64,000 nt of DNA, taken from positions 310,001-374,000 of the forward strand of contig NZ_JAJNCY010000001.1 of the NCBI RefSeq assembly GCF_021026335.1, in the 5' to 3' direction. The DNA comes from Rhizobium sp. C1 (GTDB lineage Bacteria; Pseudomonadota; Alphaproteobacteria; Rhizobiales; Rhizobiaceae). Both the position numbers and the translations under genes were made by a program. The notes under the pieces are model-generated. The model searched no databases. It was not told the DNA's origin and worked only from the letters and a program-made list of their open reading frames with translations. Positions 35,162-44,460 of this stretch are shown one piece after another (position 1 is the stretch's first letter; every line of letters begins with the position of its first letter).

Positions 35162-36136
35162 ATGAAACAGGTTGACGGTCAGAAACTCTTGGCTTCCTTC
35201 GGCGATGCGATGAAGGACGTGCGCGGCCGCATGACGCCTGACGCGCCGATGGACCGGGTCACCTGGTTTCATGCAGGTGGCCTCGCCGAACTGATGTTCC
35301 AGCCGCATGACGTCGAAGACCTGGTGACATTCCTCAAGGGCCTGCCCGACGATGTGCCGCTGACGGTGGTCGGTGTGGGCTCGAACCTGCTGGTGCGCGA
35401 CGGGGGCATCAAGGGCGTTGTCGTGCGCCTCTCGGCCAAGGGTTTCGGCGATGTCGAGCTTGCCGGCGAAAACCGCATCAAGGCAGGCGCAATTTGCCCG
35501 GACAAGAACATTGCCGCCATGGCGCTCGACAATGGCATCGGCGGCTTCGCCTTCTACTATGGCATTCCCGGCTCCATCGGCGGCGCTCTGCGCATGAATG
35601 CGGGCGCCAATGGCGGAGACACGAGCGAGCGTCTCATTGAGGCGCATGCGGTGGACCGCAAGGGCAATATCCATGTGCTTTCGAAGGACGAGATGGGCTA
35701 TGCCTATCGCCATTCCTCGGCTCCGGAAGGCCTGATCTTCACCCATGGGGTGTTTGAAGGCTATGCCGACGACAAGGCGAAGATCCGTCAGGAAATGGAC
35801 GCCGTGCGCCATCACCGCGAGACGGTGCAGCCGGTGCGCGAGAAGACCGGCGGCTCTACATTCAAGAACCCGGAAGGCCATTCGGCCTGGGTGCTGATCG
35901 ACGAAGCCGGCTGCCGTGGGCTTCTGAATGGCGGCGCGCAGATGTCGCCGCTGCATTGCAATTTCATGATCAATACCGGGCAGGCGACCGCCCACGATCT
36001 CGAATATCTTGGCGAGATGGTCCGGGCCCGCGTGTTCGAACATTCCGGCATCAAGCTGGAATGGGAAATCAAGCGGCTCGGCAATTTCATGCCGGGGCTG
36101 GAGATTAAGCCTTTCCTCGGCGTGACGACCGACTGA
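35162..36136 (+). CDS. murB: UDP-N-acetylenolpyruvylglucosamine reductase MurB
   Basis: 324 residues. FAD enzyme that reduces enolpyruvyl-UDP-GlcNAc to UDP-MurNAc with NADPH. Motifs: [15 protein letters not shown] (FAD), [16 protein letters not shown], and [14 protein letters not shown] holding the catalytic Ser. Lacks the YQ loop of type I enzymes, so type II. Followed by a terminator that closes the first dcw transcription unit. Confidence 0.96.
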   Translation: MKQVDGQKLLASFGDAMKDVRGRMTPDAPMDRVTWFHAGGLAELMFQPHDVEDLVTFLKGLPDDVPLTVVGVGSNLLVRDGGIKGVVVRLSAKGFGDVELAGENRIKAGAICPDKNIAAMALDNGIGGFAFYYGIPGSIGGALRMNAGANGGDTSERLIEAHAVDRKGNIHVLSKDEMGYAYRHSSAPEGLIFTHGVFEGYADDKAKIRQEMDAVRHHRETVQPVREKTGGSTFKNPEGHSAWVLIDEAGCRGLLNGGAQMSPLHCNFMINTGQATAHDLEYLGEMVRARVFEHSGIKLEWEIKRLGNFMPGLEIKPFLGVTTD

Positions 36137-36146
36137 TATGAAGAAG

Positions 36147-36175
36147 CGCTGGCCGAATGCCGGCGTTTTCTTTTT
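36147..36175 (+). terminator. rho-independent terminator after murB
   Basis: 7-bp stem with one wobble (CGCTGGC 36147-36153, GCCGGCG 36159-36165), 5-base loop, then TTTTCTTTTT. It splits the dcw cluster into separate transcription units. Confidence 0.8.
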
Positions 36176-36189
36176 CATAAAACGTTGAC

Positions 36190-36218
36190 TTCAACATATC
36201 GAGAACTTGCGCTATGGT
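36190..36218 (+). promoter_or_regulatory. candidate sigma-70 promoter of the Asp-box/MoaD pair
   Basis: TTCAAC (36190-36195), 17 bases, TATGGT (36213-36218), placed 25 bases before the start codon and right after the murB terminator. Each box is only a partial match. Confidence 0.35.
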
Positions 36219-36242
36219 AACTTCATCCAAGGGGGGGAGTTC

Positions 36243-37325
36243 ATGGCAAAGCGCGTAATCCTGTTGATCGGCACGAAGAAAGGCACCTTTATCGCGGAGA
36301 GCGACGAGGCGCGGCAAGAGTGGTCGCTGAAGGGGCCGTTCTGCGATGCCTGGCCGATCAACCATGTGATCGGTGACGCCGCGACCGGCACGATCTATGC
36401 GGCGGGCGGCAACGAATGGTTCGGGCCGTCGGTCTGGAAGTCGGCCGATCTCGGCGAGACATGGACGCGCTCTGGCAACGGGTTCAATTATGCCGAGGGC
36501 GAAGATCCGGTGAAATCGGCCTGGAGTCTTGCGAAATCCCATGGCCGGCTGCACGTGGGCGTGGAGCCTGCGGGGCTTTTCGTCAGCGGTGACGATGGCG
36601 AAAATTTCGAACATGTTGAATCACTTCGCGCGCATCCTTCACGCGAGACATGGGTTCCGGGCGCGGGCGGTCTGATCCTGCATTCCATCGTGCCGCATCC
36701 CGATGATCCGAACGAACTCTGGGTCGCGATCTCGACAGCGGGCGTCTTCCACACGGCCGATGGCGGCAAGACGTTCGACGCGCGCAACAAGGGCACGCGG
36801 GCGGGCTTCATGCCCGAAGGTATGCAATATCCCGAAACGGGGCAATGCGTGCATTGCATCGTCATGGCGGCGGGGCGGCCCGACCGGCTCTATCAGCAGA
36901 ATCACACCGGCATGTATCGCTGCGACGATGGCGGCGAGCAGTGGGTGAGCATCGAGGAGGGGCTGCCTTCCGAGTTCGGCTTCCCGGCGGCTGCGCATCC
37001 GCATGATGCGGACACGGTCTATTTCATTCCGCTCAACGGGGCGATCGAAGGTCGCTTCGTGCCGGACGGCAAGGCTGCGGTGTGGCGGAGCCGCGATGCG
37101 GGCGCGACATGGTCGGCGCTTCGCAACGGGTTGCCGCAGGAGAATGCCTTTTTCGGCGTGCTCCGGCAGGCGATGGCGACCGACAATCTGGATCAGGCCG
37201 GCATCTATTTCGGCACCAATACGGGTACGCTTTACGGAAGCCGCGATGAGGGCGACAATTGGGACGTGATCGGGCAGCATCTGCCGGTCATCCATTCGGC
37301 GGAGACGATGGTCATCGATGCGTGA
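36243..37325 (+). CDS. Asp-box (BNR) beta-propeller protein
   Basis: 360 residues without a clear signal peptide. Six Asp-box motifs of the form S-x-D-x-G-x-x-W/F are spread along it: SADLGETW, SGDDGENF, TADGGKTF, CDDGGEQW, SRDAGATW, SRDEGDNW. This makes it a sialidase-like/VPS10-like six- or seven-bladed propeller. Sialidase catalytic residues (Arg triad) are not apparent, so 'exo-alpha-sialidase' titles for such proteins are probably wrong. ATG at 36243 follows a G7 run and AG. It overlaps the next gene by 8 bases and lies between murB and ddl, within the dcw cluster. Function unknown. Confidence 0.8.
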   Translation: MAKRVILLIGTKKGTFIAESDEARQEWSLKGPFCDAWPINHVIGDAATGTIYAAGGNEWFGPSVWKSADLGETWTRSGNGFNYAEGEDPVKSAWSLAKSHGRLHVGVEPAGLFVSGDDGENFEHVESLRAHPSRETWVPGAGGLILHSIVPHPDDPNELWVAISTAGVFHTADGGKTFDARNKGTRAGFMPEGMQYPETGQCVHCIVMAAGRPDRLYQQNHTGMYRCDDGGEQWVSIEEGLPSEFGFPAAAHPHDADTVYFIPLNGAIEGRFVPDGKAAVWRSRDAGATWSALRNGLPQENAFFGVLRQAMATDNLDQAGIYFGTNTGTLYGSRDEGDNWDVIGQHLPVIHSAETMVIDA

Positions 37326-37602
37326 GAGATCCGACTCGGCTTGCGACGTGGTTCTGCCGGACGCGCTCTTGAGGCTCTTCCCGCAAGCGAAGCGGCGCCT
37401 CACGGTGTCGGCCGCCGATGTCGGCGGTCTGATCGATGCGCTCGATGAGCGCTGGCCGGGCATGGGCGCGTGTCTGAGAGATTCGCGCCCCGCGGTGCGC
37501 AAGCATATCTCGATTATGATCGACGGTGAGCGGGCGGTGCTCGAGACCCCCATTGCGTCGGGAACCACGGTGTATGTTCTGACGGCCGTCAGCGGCGGGT
37601 GA
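37318..37602 (+). CDS. MoaD/ThiS-family ubiquitin-like protein
   Basis: 94 residues, beta-grasp pattern (VVLPDALLRLF, LIDALDERWPGM, KHISIMIDGERA, TTVYVLTAVSGG). It ends in Gly-Gly, which in MoaD and ThiS is adenylated and thiocarboxylated for sulfur transfer. No E1-like MoeB/ThiF partner or molybdopterin/thiamine gene is nearby. Its start overlaps the Asp-box gene by 8 bases, so the two are co-expressed; this pairing is the best clue to its role. Sulfur carrier or protein-modifier function is open. Confidence 0.8.
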   Translation: MRERSDSACDVVLPDALLRLFPQAKRRLTVSAADVGGLIDALDERWPGMGACLRDSRPAVRKHISIMIDGERAVLETPIASGTTVYVLTAVSGG

Positions 37603-37736
37603 GGGGCTGCCACAGTGGTGGGATAACGGCCTTCCTCTGCTTTCGCTCTTCCTCGCAAACCCCTGATTTCAGCGGCGTTCAGCCCTTCGTGCTTTTCTTG
37701 CCATTTCCCAAATATTTTTGTCGGCAAGCCCCCGCG

Positions 37737-37785
37737 GTTAACGAAAGTAAACGCTTCATTAACCATTCGCAGGTCTATTGGTTAA
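37737..37785. promoter_or_regulatory. cluster of TTAA motifs before ddl-ftsQAZ (possible CtrA sites)
   Basis: GTTAAC at 37737-37742, TTAACCAT at 37759-37766 and ATTGGTTAA at 37777-37785 (TTAACCAAT on the minus strand). TTAACCAT is a recognised CtrA half-site form. They are spaced 21 and 23 bases and lie 90-140 bases before ddl. Confidence 0.45.
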
Positions 37786-37873
37786 CGATTTTCGCGGTAT
37801 TGCGCTCGGGGTCCGCAAAAGGCTCGTGCAAGCCTCCGGAAGGACAATATCGTGGTGAGAGATGGGGTGTATC

Positions 37874-38800
37874 GTGGGCGTCAAGCATGTCGCAGTTCTG
37901 ATGGGCGGGTTTTCTTCCGAGCGGCCGGTGAGCCTCTCGTCGGGGAATGCGTGCGCTGACGCGCTTGAGGCCGTGGGTTATCGGGTGACCCGGGTTGATG
38001 TCGCGCGCGATATCGCGACGGTCTTGCTGGAATTGAAGCCTGATGTCGTCTTCAACGCCCTGCATGGTCCTTTCGGTGAAGACGGCCGCATTCAGGGTAT
38101 CCTGGATTATCTTGAAATTCCCTACACGCATTCCGGCGTCATGGCGTCTGCGCTTGCCATGGATAAGGCTGTCGCCAAGGCGGTCGTCAAGGCGGTGGGT
38201 GTGCCTGTTGCCGAGGCCAGGGTGCTGAACCGATTCGATTTCACGAACGAGCATCCGATCAAGCCGCCTTACGTTGTGAAGCCGGTCGCGGAGGGGTCGT
38301 CCTTCGGTGTCATCATTGTCAAGGAAGATCAGTCGCATCCGCCGCAGGTCATCACCTCGTCGGAATGGCGCTATGGTGATCGCGTCATGGCGGAGCGCTA
38401 TGTCTATGGTCGCGAGCTGACCTGTGCCGTCATGGGCGATGTGGCGCTCGGTGTCACGGAAATCGTCTCGAAGGCGAACAGCTTCTACGATTACGATTCG
38501 AAATACGCGGTTGGTGGCTCCGAACATATTCTTCCGGCGCAGATTTCACCGAAAATTTACCAAAAAATACAAACATTGGCCCTGAAGGCGCATCAGGCGG
38601 TCGGCTGCCGTGGCGTGAGTCGATCGGACTTCAGGTATGACGACCGTTTTTCTGAAGACGGAGAGCTTATCTGGCTTGAGATCAACACGCAGCCGGGGAT
38701 GACCCCGACCTCCCTCGTGCCCGAAATGGCCGCACATGCCGGCCATTCCTTTGGTGAGTTCCTCAAGTGGATGGTGGAGGACGCGTCGTGTTTGCGTTGA
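37874..38800 (+). CDS. ddl: D-alanine-D-alanine ligase
   Basis: 308 residues from the GTG at 37874 ([20 protein letters not shown], the family N-terminus); an ATG at 37862 adds four residues and is an alternative. ATP-grasp enzyme that makes D-Ala-D-Ala for MurF. Motifs: [51 protein letters not shown]. Overlaps the ftsQ start by 13 bases. First gene of a unit with ftsQAZ. Confidence 0.94.
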   Translation: MGVKHVAVLMGGFSSERPVSLSSGNACADALEAVGYRVTRVDVARDIATVLLELKPDVVFNALHGPFGEDGRIQGILDYLEIPYTHSGVMASALAMDKAVAKAVVKAVGVPVAEARVLNRFDFTNEHPIKPPYVVKPVAEGSSFGVIIVKEDQSHPPQVITSSEWRYGDRVMAERYVYGRELTCAVMGDVALGVTEIVSKANSFYDYDSKYAVGGSEHILPAQISPKIYQKIQTLALKAHQAVGCRGVSRSDFRYDDRFSEDGELIWLEINTQPGMTPTSLVPEMAAHAGHSFGEFLKWMVEDASCLR

Positions 38801-39723
38801 AACGTCGGGGCATGGCATATCACGGTCTTGGTGGCACGGTCGTTCCCGATCCGGAAGCGGCGGGTGTCTTGCCGCGCCCTGTTCGTCGCGTCTTCCGTCT
38901 TGCCGTGTCGCTGGCCAATGGCCGTGTTGCCATTCCACGCTTTGCCGGCATCGTAGGGGCGGCTGTTCTGTTCGCCTCGACCGGTCTCTACGGTATGGTT
39001 CTGGGCGGTCACACGGGCGCTGTCGCCGAGGCGACGACCTCGGCCATCGGGTTTTCCATCGACAACGTGAAGGTGTCGGGCAATCTGCAGACCTCGGAAA
39101 TCGACATCCTTCAGCAGCTTGGTCTTGATGGCTCGTCCTCGGTCGTGTTCCTGAGCGCAGCCAATGCGCGCCAGAAGCTCATGGATCTGCCCTGGGTCGA
39201 GAATGCGGAAGTGCGCAAGGTCTATCCGAATACGGTCGAAATCAAGCTGTCCGAGCGGACCGCCTACGGCATCTGGCAGCATGGCGACGAGCTTTCGCTG
39301 ATCGAGAAGGACGGCAAGGTCATTGCGCCCCTTCGCGACAACAAGTTTGCGAGCCTCCCGCTTTTCGTCGGTGATGGTGCCCAGCTCGAAGCTGCCGCAT
39401 TTGCCGAACAGCTTTCGAACTGGCCCGACATTCAGTCGCGCATCACGGCCTATATCTGCGTCGGCGGTCGCCGGTGGGACCTGCGCATGGATAACGGCGT
39501 GGTTGTTCGTCTGCCGGAGGAAAACATTGCCCGCGCCATGCATGCGCTGTCCACGCTCGAGCAGGACCAGCAGGTTCTGGAGCGCGACATCCAGACGGTT
39601 GACCTGCGGCTGCCCGATCGCACCACGATCCAGCTGACGGCGGATGCGGCTGTACGGCGCGACAAGGCTGTCGCGGACCGTGCGAAAATGCTCAAGAAGC
39701 AGATGATGGAGAAGGGCGCGTGA
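38788..39723 (+). CDS. ftsQ: cell division protein FtsQ
   Basis: 311 residues: about 55 cytoplasmic residues, one membrane helix (near 58-76), a POTRA domain ([20 protein letters not shown]) and the FtsQ beta domain ([21 protein letters not shown], quoted in family form as W-V-x-x-A). Links FtsBL to the periplasm. GTG at 38788 has GGTGGAGG seven bases upstream; ATG at 38812 is an alternative. Its stop overlaps the GTG of ftsA by 4 bases. Confidence 0.93.
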   Translation: MFALKRRGMAYHGLGGTVVPDPEAAGVLPRPVRRVFRLAVSLANGRVAIPRFAGIVGAAVLFASTGLYGMVLGGHTGAVAEATTSAIGFSIDNVKVSGNLQTSEIDILQQLGLDGSSSVVFLSAANARQKLMDLPWVENAEVRKVYPNTVEIKLSERTAYGIWQHGDELSLIEKDGKVIAPLRDNKFASLPLFVGDGAQLEAAAFAEQLSNWPDIQSRITAYICVGGRRWDLRMDNGVVVRLPEENIARAMHALSTLEQDQQVLERDIQTVDLRLPDRTTIQLTADAAVRRDKAVADRAKMLKKQMMEKGA

Positions 39724-41048
39724 GTCTGTTTGGTTCCTCCTTCGGTTTGCCGCGTCTGCGCCCGCTTTCGTCCAAGCGGTCCCATGTGGTTTCGGTGCTC
39801 GACATCGGCTCGACCAAGATCGTCTGCATGATCGGCAAGCTGACGCCGCGTCCGGAAAGCGAAGTGCTTCCGGGGCGTACCCATCACGTCGAAATCCTCG
39901 GGATCGGCCATCACAAGTCGCGCGGCGTGAAAAATGGCGTCATCATCGATCTGGAGGCCGCTGAGGGTGTCGTCCGGCTGGCCGTGGATGCGGCCGAGCG
40001 TATGGCCGGGCTTACGGTTGAAAGTCTGATTGTCAATGTCTCCTGCGGCCGTCTCGGCAGCGATATCTACACGGCTTCCATCGATCTCGGCGGCCAGGAA
40101 GTTCAGGAGACGGATCTGCGTCGGGTGCTGCAGGCGGCCAGCCAGTCGTCGATGAAGCAGGATCGGGCGATGCTGCATGCGCTGCCGACCGGCTTTTCGC
40201 TCGATGGCGAACGCGGCATCAAGGACCCGGTCTCGATGTATGGCGAGCTTCTCGGCGTCGACATGCATGTCGTCACGGCGGAGCGTCCGGCGCTGAAGAA
40301 TCTCGAATTGGCCGTAAATCGCGCGCATCTGTCTGTCGAAGGCATGATCGCGACGCCCTATGCCAGCGGCCTTGCCGCGCTGGTCGATGACGAGGCGGAG
40401 CTGGGCTGCGCCGCCATCGACATGGGCGGCGGCACGACGACGATTTCGGTCTTCGCAGAAGGCCGGCTTGTGCACACCGATGCCGTCAATCTCGGCGGTC
40501 ACCATGTCACGACGGATCTGGCGCGCGGCCTTTCGACCCGCATCGAAGACGCCGAGCGCCTGAAGACGGTGCACGGTTCGGCGATTGCCTCGACCATGGA
40601 TGACCGAGAGATCATTTCGGTGCCGCCGATGGATGGGGATATCGAGAGCCAGCCGGTGAATGTGCCGCGTGCGCTCGTTTCGCGCATCGTGCGCGCCCGT
40701 ATCGAGGAAACGCTGGAACTGATCCGCGACCGAATCCACAAATCCGGTTTCTCTCCGGTGGTGGGCAAGCGGGTCGTGCTGACGGGCGGCGCAAGCCAGC
40801 TGATCGGCCTGCCGGAAACGGCGCGCAAAATTCTGGCCCGCAACGTCCGCGTCGGACGGCCGCTGGGTGTTTCTGGTCTGCCGGCTGCGGCCAAGGGACC
40901 GGCATTTTCCACGGCTGTCGGCCTGATGATCTATCCGCAGGTTGCCGAACTGGAACAGTTGGCAACGCAGAGCGGCCTCTTCAGCGGGTTCGGCAGCGGC
41001 ACAGGCCGCATCGCCCGGATGGGGCAGTGGCTGAAGGAAAGTTTCTGA
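39720..41048 (+). CDS. ftsA: cell division protein FtsA
   Basis: 442 residues. Actin-like ATPase that tethers FtsZ to the membrane. VSVLDIGSTKIVCMIG (phosphate 1), CAAIDMGGGTTTISVF (phosphate 2), VVLTGGASQLIGL (adenosine). The C-terminal MGQWLKESF is the amphipathic membrane-targeting helix. GTG start overlaps the ftsQ stop (GTGA). Confidence 0.95.
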   Translation: MSLFGSSFGLPRLRPLSSKRSHVVSVLDIGSTKIVCMIGKLTPRPESEVLPGRTHHVEILGIGHHKSRGVKNGVIIDLEAAEGVVRLAVDAAERMAGLTVESLIVNVSCGRLGSDIYTASIDLGGQEVQETDLRRVLQAASQSSMKQDRAMLHALPTGFSLDGERGIKDPVSMYGELLGVDMHVVTAERPALKNLELAVNRAHLSVEGMIATPYASGLAALVDDEAELGCAAIDMGGGTTTISVFAEGRLVHTDAVNLGGHHVTTDLARGLSTRIEDAERLKTVHGSAIASTMDDREIISVPPMDGDIESQPVNVPRALVSRIVRARIEETLELIRDRIHKSGFSPVVGKRVVLTGGASQLIGLPETARKILARNVRVGRPLGVSGLPAAAKGPAFSTAVGLMIYPQVAELEQLATQSGLFSGFGSGTGRIARMGQWLKESF

Positions 41049-41127
41049 TCGCGCAAGCGGTCTTTGAGTGAACAACATGAAATCTGCCGTTACGGCGAAA
41101 CGGCAAGAACCAGGAAGGAACGGGTAC

Positions 41128-42981
41128 ATGACTATCAAGTTGCAGAAGCCGGATATCACTGAGCTGAAGCCACGCATCACCGTGTTCGGTGTCGGCGGTG
41201 GCGGCGGTAACGCAGTCAACAACATGATCAATTCCGGTCTGCAGGGTGTGGAGTTCGTTGTTGCGAACACCGACGCCCAGGCGCTCACCATGAGCAAGGC
41301 CGATCGCATCATCCAGATGGGTGTGCAGGTCACCGAAGGTCTCGGCGCGGGTTCGCAGCCGGAAGTCGGTCGCGCCGCCGCCGAAGAATGCATCGATGAA
41401 ATCATCGATCACCTGAACGGCACCCACATGTGCTTCGTCACCGCCGGCATGGGCGGCGGCACCGGCACGGGCGCAGCGCCGATCGTCGCCCAGGCTGCCC
41501 GCAACAAGGGCATCCTGACCGTCGGCGTCGTGACCAAGCCGTTCCACTTCGAAGGCCAGCGCCGCATGCGCCTTGCCGATCAGGGCATAGCCGAACTGCA
41601 GAAGTCGGTCGACACGCTGATCGTCATCCCGAACCAGAACCTGTTCCGCATCGCCAATGACAAGACGACCTTCGCAGATGCCTTTGCGATGGCCGACCAG
41701 GTGCTCTATTCGGGCGTGGCCTGCATCACCGACCTCATGGTCAAGGAAGGCCTCATCAACCTCGATTTCGCCGACGTCCGTTCCGTCATGCGCGAAATGG
41801 GCCGTGCGATGATGGGGACCGGCGAAGCCTCGGGCGATGGCCGCGCGATGGCTGCTGCCGAAGCCGCAATCGCCAACCCGCTGCTCGACGAAACCTCGAT
41901 GAAGGGTGCTCAAGGCCTGCTGATCTCCATCACCGGCGGTCGCGACATGACGCTCTTTGAAGTCGACGAAGCTGCGACCCGTATTCGTGAAGAAGTCGAC
42001 CAGGATGCCAACATCATCCTCGGCGCCACCTTCGACGAATCGCTGGAAGGCATCATCCGCGTATCGGTCGTCGCCACCGGCATCGACCGCAATGTTTCCT
42101 CGGAGGACGCCCGTCCGGCCGCTCCGGTACGCCCGATCGCTCGTCCGGCGGCAGCCGTGACGTCTGCTCCGGTTGCCGCCATTTCGCCGGCCTATCAGCA
42201 GCCGGCCGCCAAGACCGCAGATCCGGTCGCCGAAACCATCCGCCATGCGGAAGCTGCCATGGAGCGCGAACTTGAGATCGCCCAGCAGCCTGCTCCCGCA
42301 GCCGTTCAGCAGCCTGCAGCCCAGCAGGACACGTTCCGTCCGCAGAGCCGTCTCTTCACGGCGCCTCCGGCAGACGTCGCGCCTGTCGCACCGGTGGCTC
42401 CGCGCCCCGTTGCGCAGCCGGTGGCGGCCGCTCCCGTCGCTGCTCCGGCTCCGCAGCCGCGCATCGAGCCGGTTGCCGTTCAGCCCCGCATGGAGGAGCC
42501 GCGCCGCGCCGAGCCGGTGATGGACATGGCCCCGCGCATGGAAGCACCGGCGCCGATGGCGCTCGCTCCCGAGCCGGTCGTCGCTCCGCAGGCCGTCATG
42601 CAGCCGGTTGCCGAACGCCGCGAGCCGGACATGGCCCGCATGCCGCGCATCGAGGACTTCCCGCCGGTCGTGAAGGCCGAAATGGATCATCGTACGCGTG
42701 ACGTGCCGTCGCATGGCGACGAGCGTGGTCCGATGGGCCTGCTCAAGCGCCTGACGAACTCGCTCGGCCGCAAGGAAGACGAGATGCCGGCAGCGCCTGC
42801 CGAAATGGCAGCGCCGCAGGCCGCTCAGCAGCAGCGCCGTGGTCTTTCGGCCGAAGCCAGCCTCTACGCCCCGCGTCGCGGCCAGCTCGACGATCTTGGC
42901 CGTTCGGCTCCGAAGCCGGCGTCTTCCCATGAGGACGATCAGCTCGAGATCCCGGCTTTCCTGCGCCGTCAGTCCAACTGA
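41128..42981 (+). CDS. ftsZ: cell division GTPase FtsZ
   Basis: 617 residues. Tubulin-like GTPase that forms the Z ring. GTPase core about 1-320 with [28 protein letters not shown] (T4 loop, about 109-124) and NxDxxD-type T7 residues ([11 protein letters not shown]). The C-terminal linker, about 320-605, is Pro/Ala/Val/Arg-rich and some 285 residues long, far above the 50 or so in E. coli. The conserved C-terminal peptide [12 protein letters not shown] binds FtsA. ATG at 41128 with AGGAAGG upstream; the longer frame begins at 41068 without such a site. Confidence 0.96.
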   Translation: MTIKLQKPDITELKPRITVFGVGGGGGNAVNNMINSGLQGVEFVVANTDAQALTMSKADRIIQMGVQVTEGLGAGSQPEVGRAAAEECIDEIIDHLNGTHMCFVTAGMGGGTGTGAAPIVAQAARNKGILTVGVVTKPFHFEGQRRMRLADQGIAELQKSVDTLIVIPNQNLFRIANDKTTFADAFAMADQVLYSGVACITDLMVKEGLINLDFADVRSVMREMGRAMMGTGEASGDGRAMAAAEAAIANPLLDETSMKGAQGLLISITGGRDMTLFEVDEAATRIREEVDQDANIILGATFDESLEGIIRVSVVATGIDRNVSSEDARPAAPVRPIARPAAAVTSAPVAAISPAYQQPAAKTADPVAETIRHAEAAMERELEIAQQPAPAAVQQPAAQQDTFRPQSRLFTAPPADVAPVAPVAPRPVAQPVAAAPVAAPAPQPRIEPVAVQPRMEEPRRAEPVMDMAPRMEAPAPMALAPEPVVAPQAVMQPVAERREPDMARMPRIEDFPPVVKAEMDHRTRDVPSHGDERGPMGLLKRLTNSLGRKEDEMPAAPAEMAAPQAAQQQRRGLSAEASLYAPRRGQLDDLGRSAPKPASSHEDDQLEIPAFLRRQSN

Positions 42982-43003
42982 TCCGGTTCACAGAAGCTTA
43001 CAG

Positions 43004-43037
43004 ACGCCCGGTTGTTCACAGCCGGGCGTTTTCATTT
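43004..43037 (+). terminator. rho-independent terminator after ftsZ
   Basis: 8-bp stem ACGCCCGG (43004-43011) / CCGGGCGT (43022-43029), the loop itself able to pair TGT/ACA, followed by TTTCATTTT. Ends the ddl-ftsQAZ unit. Confidence 0.88.
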
Positions 43038-43045
43038 TAACGCCT

Positions 43046-43059
43046 TGTAAATGTTTACA
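43046..43059. promoter_or_regulatory. palindrome upstream of the lpxC promoter
   Basis: TGTAAA-TG-TTTACA, a perfect inverted repeat about 45 bases before the predicted -35 of lpxC. Could bind an activator or repressor; none can be named. Confidence 0.35.
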
Positions 43060-43104
43060 TCTCGGTTTCGCTTCAAAACGTTACAAAGCGATAAAAACAG
43101 TGAT

Positions 43105-43133
43105 TTGGCCTTTTTGGGGGACGAGACTATCTA
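43105..43133 (+). promoter_or_regulatory. candidate lpxC promoter
   Basis: TTGGCC (43105-43110), 17 bases, TATCTA (43128-43133). Predicted start site leaves a leader of about 110 bases before the lpxC ATG. Confidence 0.5.
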
Positions 43134-43249
43134 GTTTCATGACAAAAGGCTCACGTTGGTGAGTCTGCGCTGACATGAGGCGAAAGTCGGGATGTCGGCC
43201 AGTATGCGTAATAGCGGCTGCAGCTGCGTGTAATGATCGGAAGGTTCTG

Positions 43250-44206
43250 ATGGGCGTTGATTTCCTGGGCTTGCAAACAACCATTGCAAACTCTTTTACG
43301 CTGGAGGGCGTGGGCGTTCATTCTGGAACCGAGGTGAGTGTCACCTTTCTTCCGGCTGAGGCCGGCACGGGAATCGTATTCCACCGCATGCATGAAAACG
43401 GCGATGTCACGGAACTGAAGGCCGTGTCGTCGCAGGTCGGCAATACCGATCTCTGCACCATGCTCGGCTTCTCTCCGGCAACTTCCATCGCAACGATCGA
43501 GCACCTGATGGCCGCGCTTTATGCCATGGGCATCGACAATGTCGTCATTCAGGTGACGGGTGCGGAAATTCCGGTCATGGATGGCAGTTCTGCGCCGTTC
43601 ATCGAGGCCATCGAGCTTGCCGGGACGCAGACGCTTGGCGTGAAGCGCCGCTATATTCGCGTCATCAAGCCTGTTCGCATCGAGGCCGGCAATTGCTGGA
43701 GCGAGTTCGTTCCGCATGACGGGACCCGATTCGAAGTCGAGATCGATTTCTCCACGCCGCTCATCGGCAAGCAGTCCTGGAATGGCGAGCTGACTGCGGC
43801 CTCGTTCAAGGGCGAGCTTTCGCGCGCGCGCACCTTCGGCTTCATGCGCGATGTGGAGCGTCTCTGGGCCGCCGGTCTGGCGCTCGGTTCGTCGCTTGAA
43901 AACTCGGTGGTCATTTCCGACAATGACACGGTCGTCAATCCGGAGGGCCTGCGTTACAAGGGTGACGAGTTTGTTCGCCACAAGACGCTGGACGCCGTGG
44001 GCGACCTGGCGCTCGCTGGTGCGCAGTTCATCGGCTGCTATCGCTCCTATCGCGGCGGTCATAAGATGAACGCGCTCGCGCTCAAGGCGCTGTTGCAGGA
44101 TCCGTCCGCTTATGAAGTCGTGGAAGCCCCGGTCAGCCGTCAGCGGGTTCGCGCCTTCGAGATGATCGCGGTTAACGCGCCTGAATTTGCGCCGTGGAGC
44201 GCATGA
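43250..44206 (+). CDS. lpxC: UDP-3-O-acyl-N-acetylglucosamine deacetylase LpxC
   Basis: 318 residues. Zinc enzyme for the committed step of lipid A synthesis. TIEHLMAAL gives the first zinc His (near residue 84), MDGSSAPFIEAI, SRARTFGFM, and [12 protein letters not shown] gives the second His and the Asp ligand (near residue 243); the last His is in GGHKMN. ATG at 43250 has GGAAGG at 43239-43244. Sits after ftsZ, as in many proteobacteria, but with its own promoter. Confidence 0.96.
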   Translation: MGVDFLGLQTTIANSFTLEGVGVHSGTEVSVTFLPAEAGTGIVFHRMHENGDVTELKAVSSQVGNTDLCTMLGFSPATSIATIEHLMAALYAMGIDNVVIQVTGAEIPVMDGSSAPFIEAIELAGTQTLGVKRRYIRVIKPVRIEAGNCWSEFVPHDGTRFEVEIDFSTPLIGKQSWNGELTAASFKGELSRARTFGFMRDVERLWAAGLALGSSLENSVVISDNDTVVNPEGLRYKGDEFVRHKTLDAVGDLALAGAQFIGCYRSYRGGHKMNALALKALLQDPSAYEVVEAPVSRQRVRAFEMIAVNAPEFAPWSA

Positions 44207-44460
44207 GAGGCGTATCTGGGCTGAAGTGATTCCCTCGGTCCGACTTGTCGGAGCGGGGGATTAGCTTTGCGATTTTCCACATTCATCTCAAAAATTTCTT
44301 CGTTGAAGACATGTCAGCCTGTGCTGTTCTTTGTTAGAAACGCCACAAATTTGCAGCAAAGGCCTATCATGGCGTTGCTCTCGGCATGCGTTTGGAGATA
44401 GAAACGCGTCACCGGCGGTTCTGGCAGGTCCAGCAAGCCGCTTTAAATGGGACTTTTCCG

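Noticed and set aside
39450-42930. Two minus-strand open frames of about 650 codons opposite ftsA and ftsZ
   Set aside because: They mirror the low stop-codon density of the plus-strand genes and have low-complexity composition.
44229-44262. Hairpin after lpxC as a terminator
   Set aside because: Interrupted stem and no T tract, so not called.
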